64,000 nt of DNA, taken from positions 1 to 64,000 of the forward strand of contig JAOARW010000108.1 of NCBI GenBank assembly GCA_025210475.1, given 5' to 3'. The position numbers and the translations under genes were made by a program. The DNA is from Carboxylicivirga sp. GTDB lineage: Bacteria; Bacteroidota; Bacteroidia; Bacteroidales; Marinilabiliaceae. Below the pieces are notes generated by a model. The model worked only from the letters and a program-made list of their open reading frames with translations. It was not told the origin of the DNA and ran no database searches. Shown in pieces: positions 17,055 through 26,298 of the stretch; position 1 is the stretch's first letter; every line of letters begins with the position of its first letter.

Positions 17055-17834
17055 ATGAGTTATGCAGGTAATGAAGTAAAACTTCTTTTGATAGGTGACA
17101 AGCATTTGAATGTTTCAAAAATTCATAAAAGTATGGGGGAGTGTGGTCTGGTTTATAAAACATATTCTGAATCAAGGTCATTCGAAAAAATTCTACTTTA
17201 CCAACCTGATATTATCGTGATTGTATCATGCAAAGAAGATTTTTATTTGGAGACCGGTAATTGGATCAAGAACACCGAAGGAACATATTTTATCCCAGTT
17301 GTAATAGTGACTGAAAATCTTTCGAATAAGCAGATGATCAAGGCTTACAATTTGGGGGTTGACCTGATTGTAGATTTTAACATTGAACTTAAGGTGTTGA
17401 TAGCGAGCATGCTTTCACTTATTAGAAACCGACAAAAAATACAATCTGCTTATAATAATGATTGCGTTATAAATCATAAAAATCGAGAACAGTTATTTAT
17501 TGATAAGGTTCTTAAAATTGTAAATGATAATTATGAGAATCCGGAATTCGAAGTCCGTGATTTCTCAACAATACTAAATAAAAGCCGAACCTGGGTATAC
17601 CTTTGGTTTAAAAATGTAACGGGCGGTTCAGCAAGTGACTTTCTAAGAAACTACCGGCTTAATAAATCTGTCAGGATGCTGAAGGCAGAATTGGATTTGA
17701 ATATATCGGAAATTGCATATAAGGTCGGATTTAGCGACCCGAAGTATTTCTCAAAACAGTTTAAAAAGCAATATGGCATTTCACCAATGGCTTTTAGAAA
17801 AAGAAATAACGTTTCTGGATTAGATTTTAGTTAA
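17055..17834 (+). CDS. AraC-family regulator with degenerate receiver-like N-terminus
   Basis: The 259-residue protein has an N-terminal alpha/beta half (about 8-120) that looks like a CheY receiver (VKLLLIGDKHL, QPDIIVIVSC, FIPVVIVTEN). The phospho-acceptor Asp expected at the end of the third strand is not seen (VIVSC). The C-terminal HTH_18 domain (about 155-250) has both helix-turn-helix units, SDFLRNYRLNKSVRMLK and ISEIAYKVGFSDPKYFSKQF. It lies just after the GH18 locus terminator, in the same direction, and may regulate that locus, but it could act elsewhere. Its end overlaps the Nudix gene on the other strand by 15 bases. Confidence 0.82.
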   Translation: MSYAGNEVKLLLIGDKHLNVSKIHKSMGECGLVYKTYSESRSFEKILLYQPDIIVIVSCKEDFYLETGNWIKNTEGTYFIPVVIVTENLSNKQMIKAYNLGVDLIVDFNIELKVLIASMLSLIRNRQKIQSAYNNDCVINHKNREQLFIDKVLKIVNDNYENPEFEVRDFSTILNKSRTWVYLWFKNVTGGSASDFLRNYRLNKSVRMLKAELDLNISEIAYKVGFSDPKYFSKQFKKQYGISPMAFRKRNNVSGLDFS

Positions 17835-18224
17835 GTATTCCTGCATAACCTGTACATCGGCATCAGCCCAATTTAAGGACTTTAATTCTTCGGCTGTAAA
17901 CCAGCAAACTTTTTCATGCTCAACAGCAAGTAGTTTACCTCCTATTATCTGACAGATATATGGGATTAATTCAATGGTTTTGTCCGGATAGGCATAAGTG
18001 ATTGGTGTTAGCTTTTCCTGAATACGAATCTCAACCGATAATTCTTCTTTGATTTCCCGAACAATGCATTCTTCGGCCGTTTCGCCTGCGTCAATTTTTC
18101 CGCCTGGAAACTCCCACTTCCAGCTGTTACTCATCTGACGGCTTCGCAGAGCGGCCAGCACTTTGTTTTTATCAATAATTACGGCACAGGTAACCTGTGT
18201 AATTTCTTTTAACGTAGCATTCAT
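17820..18224 (-). CDS. Nudix hydrolase, MutT / 8-oxo-dGTP diphosphatase type
   Basis: The 134-residue protein carries a full Nudix box from G42: GKIDAGE, then the REIKEE block at 56-61. It is preceded by RSRQMSNSWKWEFPGG, the usual MutT run-in. MutT-type enzymes remove 8-oxo-dGTP from the nucleotide pool, although many paralogs act on other nucleotides. It is convergent with the AraC regulator gene and the two coding ends overlap by 15 bases. Confidence 0.88.
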   Translation of the reverse strand: MNATLKEITQVTCAVIIDKNKVLAALRSRQMSNSWKWEFPGGKIDAGETAEECIVREIKEELSVEIRIQEKLTPITYAYPDKTIELIPYICQIIGGKLLAVEHEKVCWFTAEELKSLNWADADVQVMQEYLTKI

Positions 18225-18523
18225 TTCAATCCTGGTGTACTTGATTCCAAAAGAATAAAGTGGTGTGAATCTGGTTTAGTCGGCGTAAAAATAGTAAAAC
18301 TGTTGAAAATGCCAAGTGCATTTAAACCAGTAACAAATGTTCCGAAACTGAATATAATAATTACCATATAGTGATTTGGAACGGATGTCTATAACGCTTG
18401 ATTTTTAAAGAAACCTTAAAATCAATGGATGGGAAATGATTACAAAAGCAAAATTTAAATATTTTTGAGATGAATATTGGATGATTAACGTCCGTTTTCA
18501 CTTAAAACCATAATCTGAACGAC
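18225..18523. other. Divergent intergenic region, no gene seen
   Basis: This 299-base A/T-rich stretch lies between the divergent Nudix and CNNM genes. A TATTTTTG box (18460-18467, plus strand) fits the -7 element but has no TTG at the right distance. No hairpin or RNA gene was recognised. Confidence 0.4.
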
Positions 18524-19582
18524 ATGGCATTATTGCTTTTTTACTTGTTTTTAGCGCTTTTTGTATCTTTTCTTTGTTCCATTATGGAAGCTGTCCTGTT
18601 ATCGGCACCACCTTCATTTTTGATGGTTAAGAAAGAGGAGGGAAAGGCCTGGGCCGACTATTTCGTTAAGCTAAAAGAAAACATTGATAAACCCTTGTCG
18701 GCCATTTTATCGCTCAATACCGTTGCACACACCATTGGAGCCGCAGGTGTAGGGGCACAAGCCATTAAGGTATTCGGAGAAGCATCCTTCGGTATTGTAT
18801 CCGCTGTACTTACTGTTTTGATATTGGTGATTACCGAGATTATACCTAAAACCATTGGGGCTAATTACTGGCGCGGTCTGGCACGATTCTCAGCTTTAAC
18901 CATTCGGGTTATGGTATTTATTACCTATCCCTTGGTACTGATGTCGGCTTTTATCACCCGTTTACTTTCCAATGACAAAGGCGAAAAAACTACGAGTCGG
19001 GAGGAGATTGCCGCTTTGGCCAAAATTGGGGCCGATGAAGGCATTTTTAATGCCAATGAGAATAAGATTATCCAAAACCTGTTAAAGCTTAAAAATATCA
19101 CTGTTAAAGAGATTATGACGCCGCGTGTAGTGGTGGCTGTGGCCGATGAAAACATGGTATTGCAGGATTTTCTGGATAACAAAGATTACCTGCGTTTTTC
19201 GAGAATACCGGTCTATAGCGATCACGACGAGAACATCACCGGTTATGTGTTTCGCCAGGAGGTATTTGAAAAGCTGGCCGAAGATCAGCACGAGCTAAAG
19301 TTAAAAGACATTAAGCGCAAGATTGTGATTGTGCCATATACCATTGTGCTGTTTGAACTGTGGGAAAAACTGATGGAGCAAAAAGAGCACATCGCCCTGG
19401 TGGTAGATGAATATGGCGGACTGGATGGCATCGTTACCATGGAGGATATCATCGAAACCATCCTTGGGCTCGAAATTGTTGACGAAACCGACACCATCAC
19501 CGACATGCAGGAATATGCCCGCCAGCGATGGAAAACTCGTCAGACCAAGTTTGAACAGATCAGAGGCATTAAAAAAGATTAG
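18524..19582 (+). CDS. CNNM (DUF21) and CBS-pair membrane protein, HlyC/CorC-like
   Basis: The 352-residue protein has an N-terminal DUF21 membrane domain with three or four helices (about 3-25, 58-80, 88-110, 118-140; the start reads FLCSIMEAVLLSAPP). A tandem CBS pair follows (about 195-310, VKEIMTPRVVVAVADE and HIALVVDEYGGLDGIVTMED). The family is tied to Mg2+ or Co2+ handling. It ends soon after the second CBS motif, so the C-terminal CorC_HlyC domain of longer relatives is missing, as in many CNNM-only bacterial proteins. It is a single gene. Confidence 0.87.
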   Translation: MALLLFYLFLALFVSFLCSIMEAVLLSAPPSFLMVKKEEGKAWADYFVKLKENIDKPLSAILSLNTVAHTIGAAGVGAQAIKVFGEASFGIVSAVLTVLILVITEIIPKTIGANYWRGLARFSALTIRVMVFITYPLVLMSAFITRLLSNDKGEKTTSREEIAALAKIGADEGIFNANENKIIQNLLKLKNITVKEIMTPRVVVAVADENMVLQDFLDNKDYLRFSRIPVYSDHDENITGYVFRQEVFEKLAEDQHELKLKDIKRKIVIVPYTIVLFELWEKLMEQKEHIALVVDEYGGLDGIVTMEDIIETILGLEIVDETDTITDMQEYARQRWKTRQTKFEQIRGIKKD

Positions 19583-19665
19583 ATTAACTCATTTCTTTAA
19601 GCATTTGATTAGTCAGTATTTTCCCTTCGGGTTAAGATGAAGCTAAATGTTTGTTTCGCATAAGC

Positions 19666-20808
19666 TTAATCAATATTCATCCTATTTCTTCTGCGATATT
19701 CAGATGGAGTTAATCCGGTTTGCTGTTTAAAAAAGGTATTAAACGATGACTTGGAGTTAAAGCCACATTCGTATGCCACAGCAATGATTGACCAACTTCT
19801 GTATTCAAGGTTGCCAAGCATCTTTTGAACTTCATTAAGGCGGTATTCATTTACGAAGTGATAGAAGTTCTTTCCGAGCTGACTATTAATGGTCTGAGTT
19901 ATATGGTGCTTAGGTATGCTAACCTGATCAGACAAAGATTGAATGGTTAAGTCCGAATCTTTCCATGGTTGTTGTAACTCCATATGCTCCAGTAACTTTA
20001 TTTTATATGCACCTGCTTGTTTATCTTTTAAACCCGATTTCTCGTACCTGGCCATGTTAAGCTTATTTTCTTCCTGATTCGGCTTGTTTACCACTTTTTT
20101 TGAGCGGTTATAGATATACCCTTGCCGATATCCAAATAAACTCACTGAGTATATAAAAATTACTAAACCTATATTTATAAAGTTTGATAAATGGGTTCTC
20201 ACTTCAGTTAACATTCCAAGCTTACTGACGCCCACAGTTAGCAATATAAAGAAGAATATAAAGAAGAAAATTAGCACGTACCAGATCCATTGGAGATTAA
20301 TTCGCTCCGAACGTGCACTATAGTAATCTTCAATGGATATTTCATGTTGTTTCAAAAGTCGGAGGGTAAGGTATAAATATACAATAAATGAAATAACAAA
20401 AGTTGATGCGAAAACATAACGATACCACACCGATTGACCAGAGAAAAACATTTGCTGACAATGAGGACCAGGCATGGCATTTTCTATTAAAGAACTAATA
20501 ATAATTAATGCTGTTGCAGGTACAAAGTGGAGAAGGTTTTTCCAGTGATATTGCGAGCTTGATTTAATTAAACTATAACTATATTGATACAGAAATGGTC
20601 CGATTGTTATAAGCAGGTTGGCACCTATAACATTAAATTCAAGCTGACAGAATCTTTTAATACCTCCAATTACAAACAAAATTCCAAAGGTAATTAACCA
20701 ACCAATTAGTATTTTGTCGGCCAGGTTTTTAGGTCGTTTTGAAATTAGTACAAAGGCCGAAAAAAAGGCCTGAACGACACCTAGTAGAATTACAGATTCC
20801 ATGTGCAC
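19666..20808 (-). CDS. AraC-family regulator with N-terminal membrane domain
   Basis: The 380-residue protein has about seven hydrophobic segments in its first 230 residues (for example ILIGWLITFGILFVIGGI and IFFFIFFFILLTVGVSKLG). A C-terminal HTH_18 domain (about 280-375) follows, with SIPKHHITQTINSQLGKNFY and SIIAVAYECGFNSKSSFNTF. Such membrane-bound AraC proteins are frequent in Bacteroidota; signals and targets are mostly unknown. It lies 118 bases after the barrel gene of the efflux operon on the same strand, so it may be its regulator or simply a neighbour. Confidence 0.85.
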   Translation of the reverse strand: MHMESVILLGVVQAFFSAFVLISKRPKNLADKILIGWLITFGILFVIGGIKRFCQLEFNVIGANLLITIGPFLYQYSYSLIKSSSQYHWKNLLHFVPATALIIISSLIENAMPGPHCQQMFFSGQSVWYRYVFASTFVISFIVYLYLTLRLLKQHEISIEDYYSARSERINLQWIWYVLIFFFIFFFILLTVGVSKLGMLTEVRTHLSNFINIGLVIFIYSVSLFGYRQGYIYNRSKKVVNKPNQEENKLNMARYEKSGLKDKQAGAYKIKLLEHMELQQPWKDSDLTIQSLSDQVSIPKHHITQTINSQLGKNFYHFVNEYRLNEVQKMLGNLEYRSWSIIAVAYECGFNSKSSFNTFFKQQTGLTPSEYRRRNRMNID

Positions 20809-20926
20809 TGCTTGATTGGGTTTAATTTTAGACGATATGCCTTCTCTTTTATTAATAATCTATTGAGCGGCATTGAAATATTCGGACAGGAATGATTTTA
20901 AGCCGCGCAATATACATATTTAAACT

Positions 20927-21898
20927 TTAAGGAGTGAAAGATAATCCAAGTTCAATAGCAAGATGATTATACAACTCACTTTCACTAACATCATCACCAT
21001 TTCTTAAATTGGAAAATTGTGAGCGAAAAACAGATCGGTAACCGACTTTACCTTTTATGCCAATAAATTTTAGTAACTGATATTTGGCGGTAAGGTGGCT
21101 GAATATACCAAGGTCATTGAGGCGCAAATTGGATATATCTCCGGTTCTTGGTCGGAAGATGTGAATGTAAGTATCCATGCCCGTACCGGCAAAAAAGCGT
21201 AATTTCTCCGTTGTAAAATAGCTGATTTGCAACTTATAAGGCAACATGCTATTGAAATACATATTATCCCGTATCTTTTGATTGTATGTAATAACCGGGA
21301 AGCCTATAATTTGATTGGCATTAACATACATTATACCTGCACCAATTCCGAAGGTGGCATCAATCCGATCGTAAACAGAAAGGTTAAACATCAGGTTCAT
21401 CGATATCTTATCCATCATCGATGGTTTTTGCCCATAAATGGTAAAACGGTTAATAAGGTAGGCCGACTTGTTGAACACCTTAAACCGGTACATAATTGAA
21501 GGGGTGATGGATAAATAATCGTTGATATGTACCTTTTGAGTATATTGATTATCCAGTTCCTCGGAATAGGGATTAAATGAAACGTCACCAACATCAAACC
21601 AAGTGCGGTAGACATCGAGGTTGATCAATGATATTAATCGTTTATTGCGGGATATATAAACAGGTGCTTTACCCGATAAACGCAAGGTATAAGAGCGCTT
21701 GATTTGTGCCAAAGCATCCTGTTCATCTCCTGAAAAATTGTAATTATATCCACTGTGGTGAATGCCCGTAACAGAAAAAATTTCCCGTTCGCGCAGAAGA
21801 GCACTTAGCGTTTTGGCCCTGATAGATGCTTCTTGTCCTTTTAATTTGAAATTAAAAAGAATCAAAAGAACAAATGGTACAATAATGTGATTCTTCAT
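20927..21898 (-). CDS. Outer-membrane beta-barrel-like protein of the efflux operon, unrecognised
   Basis: The 323-residue protein has a signal peptide (MKNHIIVPFVLLILFNFKLKG, cleaved near residue 21) and then a pattern of alternating aromatic/polar beta strands (YTLRLSGKAPVYISRN, YLSITPSIMYRFKVF, AYLINRFTIYGQ). It ends in LAIELGLSFTP, as expected of an outer-membrane barrel. I do not recognise a named family with certainty. It is 60 bases downstream of the RND permease on the same strand, so it may be an accessory outer-membrane part of that operon. Confidence 0.65.
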   Translation of the reverse strand: MKNHIIVPFVLLILFNFKLKGQEASIRAKTLSALLREREIFSVTGIHHSGYNYNFSGDEQDALAQIKRSYTLRLSGKAPVYISRNKRLISLINLDVYRTWFDVGDVSFNPYSEELDNQYTQKVHINDYLSITPSIMYRFKVFNKSAYLINRFTIYGQKPSMMDKISMNLMFNLSVYDRIDATFGIGAGIMYVNANQIIGFPVITYNQKIRDNMYFNSMLPYKLQISYFTTEKLRFFAGTGMDTYIHIFRPRTGDISNLRLNDLGIFSHLTAKYQLLKFIGIKGKVGYRSVFRSQFSNLRNGDDVSESELYNHLAIELGLSFTP

Positions 21899-21958
21899 CT
21901 TAACTATAAATTTTACGCCTCAATAAAGAACCAGAGGCCAAACTCACTTTGGGTTATT

Positions 21959-24900
21959 CTAACTGGTTTTTATTTTAATTTTCTGCGACAAGCGCTCAAA
22001 CAGGTAATACACTACCGGCACGATGATCATGGTTAGAATCATTGATAATGACATACCGCCAATTAACGACCATCCCAAACCGGTTTTCCAGGTAGCTCCT
22101 GCTCCTGTTGCTGTGGCCAAAGGAATTAATCCAATCACCATGGAAATATTGGTCATTAAAATAGGTCGGAAACGCAAACGGACGGCATTAATCAGCGCAT
22201 CAGTTAACGAACGGCCACCTTCCAGTTCCTGGTTGGTAAAATCCACCACTAGGATGGCATTTTTGGTCACCAGCCCAATCAACATGATCATTCCCAAAAG
22301 TGTAAATACATTTAAGTTTTCGCTGGCCAGCCCCAGAGCCCATAAAGCACCCGTGATAGCCATTGGCAGAGAGAACATAATAACCAACGGGTGAATCCAG
22401 TTATTATACAACACCACCATGATAAAATAAACAAATAAGATAGCAGCGATGATGGCCACACCCAACTGAGCAAAAGACTCGGCCATTAAACGGGTTGTTT
22501 GACCCTGAACAATTTCAACACCTTGTGGTTTTTTAACTTCTAGTATTTGCTCTTCAAACTGTCCCATTACAGCACCTTGTGATACTCCGACCAACTGGGA
22601 ACTGACCTTAACCGATGGCGATCGGTTATAGCGCTCCAGCTTAGAAGAGCCAATTTCATTTTTCAGGCTTGCAAATTGATTGAGTGCCACTTTTTCGCCC
22701 CGGCTATTAATAAAAGTCAATTGTTCAAGGTCATCCGGGCTGCGTCGATCAAAATGATCCAATTGCACATTAATGTCGTAGGTATCGTTGCCTATCTGGA
22801 ATTCATTATCGGTATTGCCGGCAAAGGCTATTTGTAAAGTGGCACCAACTTCGCCTATGGTCAAACCTGTTGCATCTAAACGAAAGCGATCCAGTTCTAC
22901 GTGTAACTCCGGGTTAGATGTTTCTACAGATTTCTCTACTTCGGCAGTACCATCAATGGTGTTCAAAATGTTTTCAATTTGCCCGGCATATTGCATCACA
23001 CTGTCCATCTCAGTACCGGTTACCATTAGTTGAATAGGCGTATCGGGGCTACCGATTATATTTACGTTAACTGCTGATATTTTGGCTCCAACAATACTCT
23101 CCTCCAATTGAGCTCTTGCTTGTCGGGCAAATAAGTCGGCAGCTAGCTCCCGCTGATCCACATCAACCAGCTTTACATTTAACTCGGCATAAAATGCTGA
23201 ACCATGGGACGACACCGTTCCGGATTTAGCCCCAACAGTAGTAAACACCGATTTTACCTCGGGCATTTTCATCAATAGCTGCTCGGCCTGTAATGTTAAT
23301 TCATTGGTTTGTTCAATGGTGGCATCTTTAGGTAATTCAAGCCATATCAAACAGTTTCCACGGTCGCCAGCTTCCACAAAAGCGGTTCCGATAAAGCCTG
23401 TTGGCACCAGGGCGAAGGATGAAAACAACATAACTATTGATAATATCATCGTGATAAATTTATGCCTTAAAGACCATTGCAACAGATTGGCTGTTGCCAA
23501 TGCACATTGGTCGATAAATGCTTCGAATCGGCCCACAAACCTGCCGGTTAAGCTATCGGGCGAAAGGCGTTCGAGTTTGGCCAAACGCGAGGTCATATAA
23601 GGTAGTAATGTAAAGGATACAAGCAGACTAATGGTCATGGATACGCTGATTATTCCGGCGTATTCTAAAAGTAGCTGGCCCACTATACCCGTTACAAAAG
23701 TAATTGGGATAAACACTGCCAGTAATACCATGGTTGTTGAGATAACAGTCATTTGCAACTCTTTAACCGCATCTATTGTGGCTTGCACTTTGCTTTTGCC
23801 CATTTCCATATGGCGATAGATGTTCTCGATCTGCACAATGGCATCGTCCACCAGTGTGCCCACTACCATCGACATGGACATCAGGCTGATTAGATCCAGC
23901 GTAAAATCGAGCAGATACATGGCAGTAAAAGTTGAAATCAGCGAGGTAGGGATGGTTATTAATACAAACAGAGCATTTCGCATGCTTTGCAAAAACAAAA
24001 GCATAATTAAGGCCACCAGCACAATGGCCAGTATTAAATCTTTCATTACACCTTTCGCTGCATCCAAAGTAAAGGTAGACTGGTCCTCTGCTATATCAAA
24101 ACGTAAACCACTCTCCCGATAATGTTCTTCCAGTTGAATCAACTCCTGCTTAACAACTTCACTAACTTCAACTGCGTTAGAATTGTCCTGTTTGCGAATG
24201 CTCAGGCCGATGGCATTTTGTCCGTTGACCCTCACAATCTTATCGATTTCAGCAATGCCGTCTTCCACATGAGCTATATCTTTTAGGCGGATATTGGTAC
24301 CATCGGCTTCTTTTGCAATCAGGATGTTCTTTAGTTCTCGTAAGGATTTAAATTTTCCATTTAAACGAATGGTAATCTGTCCATCCGAATTCTTTAGTTT
24401 ACCTGCAGGAATCTCAAGGTTGGAAATCTGAATGCGATTTTGAACCGCTGATATGGGAATTTGGTAATAATCGAGTTTGCGGGCATCTACCAGTACCTGA
24501 ATCTCTCTTTCCTGTCCTCCTTCGAGCTCTACGCTGGCAACCCCAGGTAATTTTGATAAGGCAGGTACAATTCGATCATCCGTTAGGTGGAACAGTTCTT
24601 TATCCGACATGGAACCAAATACTCCCATTTTAATAATTGGCAAAGCAGAAATATCAAACTGTTGCAAGGTGGGTTCGATAATGTCTTCCGGCAAATCACT
24701 TTTTAGCTTATTAACAATCCGTTGAGCATCTTGCATGGTTTTGTCAACGTCGGCACTTAAAGTCATGCTTAACCTTACCACTGATACACCTTCGATGGAG
24801 GTTGAGTTAATCTCATGCAGATCACCCAGAGTGGATAAGGCATCTTCCATAGGAATGGTGACCGATTGTTCGACCTCCGATGGTCCGGCACCAGGATATA

Positions 24901-25048
24901 CGGTGGTAACCGATATGGTAGGAGTGGTAATATCTGGCATTAATTCATACCTGAGCTTGCTATAGAAATACGCTCCTACTAAGATAAGTACAGTAAAGAG
25001 TACTATCGGAAAAGTAGAGCGTTTAATTGATATGTTAACTAATTGCAT
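21959..25048 (-). CDS. RND-family efflux permease (AcrB/CusA superfamily)
   Basis: The 1029-residue inner-membrane pump has the expected two-fold architecture: an N-terminal helix (ISIKRSTFPIVLFTVLILVG), a large periplasmic loop (about 35-330), a helix bundle, a second loop (about 560-860) and a second bundle. The proton-relay motif VVGTLVDDAIVQIENI lies in the fourth helix. The C-terminal bundle has GLVTKNAILVVDFTNQELE. It is driven by the proton gradient; the substrate is unknown. It works with the adaptor and TolC-like proteins encoded upstream in the same operon. No metal-binding signature was noted that would make it a CusA-type metal pump. Confidence 0.95.
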   Translation of the reverse strand: MQLVNISIKRSTFPIVLFTVLILVGAYFYSKLRYELMPDITTPTISVTTVYPGAGPSEVEQSVTIPMEDALSTLGDLHEINSTSIEGVSVVRLSMTLSADVDKTMQDAQRIVNKLKSDLPEDIIEPTLQQFDISALPIIKMGVFGSMSDKELFHLTDDRIVPALSKLPGVASVELEGGQEREIQVLVDARKLDYYQIPISAVQNRIQISNLEIPAGKLKNSDGQITIRLNGKFKSLRELKNILIAKEADGTNIRLKDIAHVEDGIAEIDKIVRVNGQNAIGLSIRKQDNSNAVEVSEVVKQELIQLEEHYRESGLRFDIAEDQSTFTLDAAKGVMKDLILAIVLVALIMLLFLQSMRNALFVLITIPTSLISTFTAMYLLDFTLDLISLMSMSMVVGTLVDDAIVQIENIYRHMEMGKSKVQATIDAVKELQMTVISTTMVLLAVFIPITFVTGIVGQLLLEYAGIISVSMTISLLVSFTLLPYMTSRLAKLERLSPDSLTGRFVGRFEAFIDQCALATANLLQWSLRHKFITMILSIVMLFSSFALVPTGFIGTAFVEAGDRGNCLIWLELPKDATIEQTNELTLQAEQLLMKMPEVKSVFTTVGAKSGTVSSHGSAFYAELNVKLVDVDQRELAADLFARQARAQLEESIVGAKISAVNVNIIGSPDTPIQLMVTGTEMDSVMQYAGQIENILNTIDGTAEVEKSVETSNPELHVELDRFRLDATGLTIGEVGATLQIAFAGNTDNEFQIGNDTYDINVQLDHFDRRSPDDLEQLTFINSRGEKVALNQFASLKNEIGSSKLERYNRSPSVKVSSQLVGVSQGAVMGQFEEQILEVKKPQGVEIVQGQTTRLMAESFAQLGVAIIAAILFVYFIMVVLYNNWIHPLVIMFSLPMAITGALWALGLASENLNVFTLLGMIMLIGLVTKNAILVVDFTNQELEGGRSLTDALINAVRLRFRPILMTNISMVIGLIPLATATGAGATWKTGLGWSLIGGMSLSMILTMIIVPVVYYLFERLSQKIKIKTS

Positions 25049-25057
25049 TTCTGAATA

Positions 25058-25189
25058 TTATTGGATTAAAAAACGTAAGAACATAATCAGGAAGGGTAAT
25101 AGAACGGTGATGACTAATGGAACAAAATCGGACCATAATAAACGATGATTACCCTGGTTCTTTGGATTTTCCTGATTGTACTTAAGCAT
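25058..25189 (-). CDS. 43-residue single-span membrane protein inside the RND operon
   Basis: A short frame with ATG at 25189 and stop at 25058 fills the gap between adaptor and permease, leaving 7 bases on one side and 9 on the other. The product has a polar N-terminus (MLKYNQENPKNQGNHRLLWS) followed by one strongly hydrophobic helix (DFVPLVITVLLPFLIMFLRF) and ends LIQ. The packed spacing argues for a real gene. By analogy with AcrZ-like small partners it could sit beside the permease in the membrane; this is inference, as no sequence family is recognised. Confidence 0.6.
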   Translation of the reverse strand: MLKYNQENPKNQGNHRLLWSDFVPLVITVLLPFLIMFLRFLIQ

Positions 25190-25196
25190 TTAAAAA

Positions 25197-26255
25197 CTAT
25201 CGTATTTGAACACGTGTTGATTCCTTTAAATTTATTTGACCCGAAATGACCACCTGATCTCCCATGTGCAGTCCTTCTGATACTTCCACATAGTTGTTGG
25301 TTATAAGACCAAGCTTAAGCGATCGTTTTTGGGCTATACCATCACGAACAATAAAAACGAAAGGTGCCTTTAAACTTCCTACAACAGCAGTTCTTGGAAT
25401 AATCAATCGCTTTTTGGAGTTATCGGATATTTCAACGGTCATAAACATACCTCCCTTGAGTAAGGCCTCTTTAGTATTGTTGAGGATGAGTTCAACACCA
25501 TACTTTAGCCCATCACCCGCATTGGATGATATCCATTGTATGGTACCATCCAGATGCAGGTTTGGGTATAGAGAAGAACGAACGTTCGTTTTTTGACCGA
25601 TGGATAACTTGTCTACTTTGTTTTCGGGCACATTAATTCTAATTTTCATCTGACTGATGTCAATGATATCGCAAACATTGTCACCCACCCGAATGTATTG
25701 TCCTTCGTCTATATAATCGTCATTAATCCAGCCATCAGCAGAGGCAACAATCTGGCAATTATCCAGGTCGCGTTTGGCATTAACCAACTGCGAAACGGCA
25801 TTGTGATAATTTAACTCGACTTCTTCGGCTCTTTGGTTACTTACCGCATTGCCATCAACTAAAGTGAGGACACGGGTACGGTCTTTTTCAGCTTTTTCTT
25901 TCTGACGTAAGGCCAGAAGATAGCTCTCTTGTTGTACTTCATCATCCAGCTGAGCAATGAGTTCGCCCTGACGGACCCATTGACCTTTTTCTTTGTGAAG
26001 CTTTTTTACAATACCTTTTCCTTCCGAAACTATATCGAGAGCTTTTAATGGCTCCAACATGCCATGATAAACTTCGCTGCTGGCCAGTTTTAAACTATCG
26101 GCTTGGGCCACATGTACCGGAATGGCATCGGCTTTTACTTTGGCAAGGGCGGCCTCATTGGCCATAAGGTTTTTATTGTATCTGAGTTTAAATACGATTA
26201 ATCCAACTACAACCATCATAATCGTTAACCGCACAATATTTTTATATCGTTTCAT
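25197..26255 (-). CDS. Efflux RND periplasmic adaptor subunit (MFP)
   Basis: The 352-residue protein has one N-terminal membrane anchor (IVRLTIMMVVVGLIVFKL, about residues 8-25), a lipoyl half (GKGIVKKLHKEKGQWVRQGE near 78), a coiled hairpin (about 110-165) and a second lipoyl half (IVASADGWINDDYIDEGQYI near 170). Beta-barrel and membrane-proximal domains follow (VVISGQINLKE at the end). It links the RND pump with the TolC-like channel. The gene is the second of the operon, 43 bases after the TolC gene. A perfect 14-base palindrome AACGAACGTTCGTT lies inside it at 25577-25590. Confidence 0.92.
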   Translation of the reverse strand: MKRYKNIVRLTIMMVVVGLIVFKLRYNKNLMANEAALAKVKADAIPVHVAQADSLKLASSEVYHGMLEPLKALDIVSEGKGIVKKLHKEKGQWVRQGELIAQLDDEVQQESYLLALRQKEKAEKDRTRVLTLVDGNAVSNQRAEEVELNYHNAVSQLVNAKRDLDNCQIVASADGWINDDYIDEGQYIRVGDNVCDIIDISQMKIRINVPENKVDKLSIGQKTNVRSSLYPNLHLDGTIQWISSNAGDGLKYGVELILNNTKEALLKGGMFMTVEISDNSKKRLIIPRTAVVGSLKAPFVFIVRDGIAQKRSLKLGLITNNYVEVSEGLHMGDQVVISGQINLKESTRVQIR

Positions 26256-26298
26256 TTTTATATTTTTTTAGTTCAATCTTTTAATCATGTCCTTGGTA

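Noticed and set aside
22023..24965. Several 76-123 codon plus-strand frames across the RND permease gene
   Set aside because: They lie opposite a strongly conserved permease and show only mirror codon bias, with no domain.
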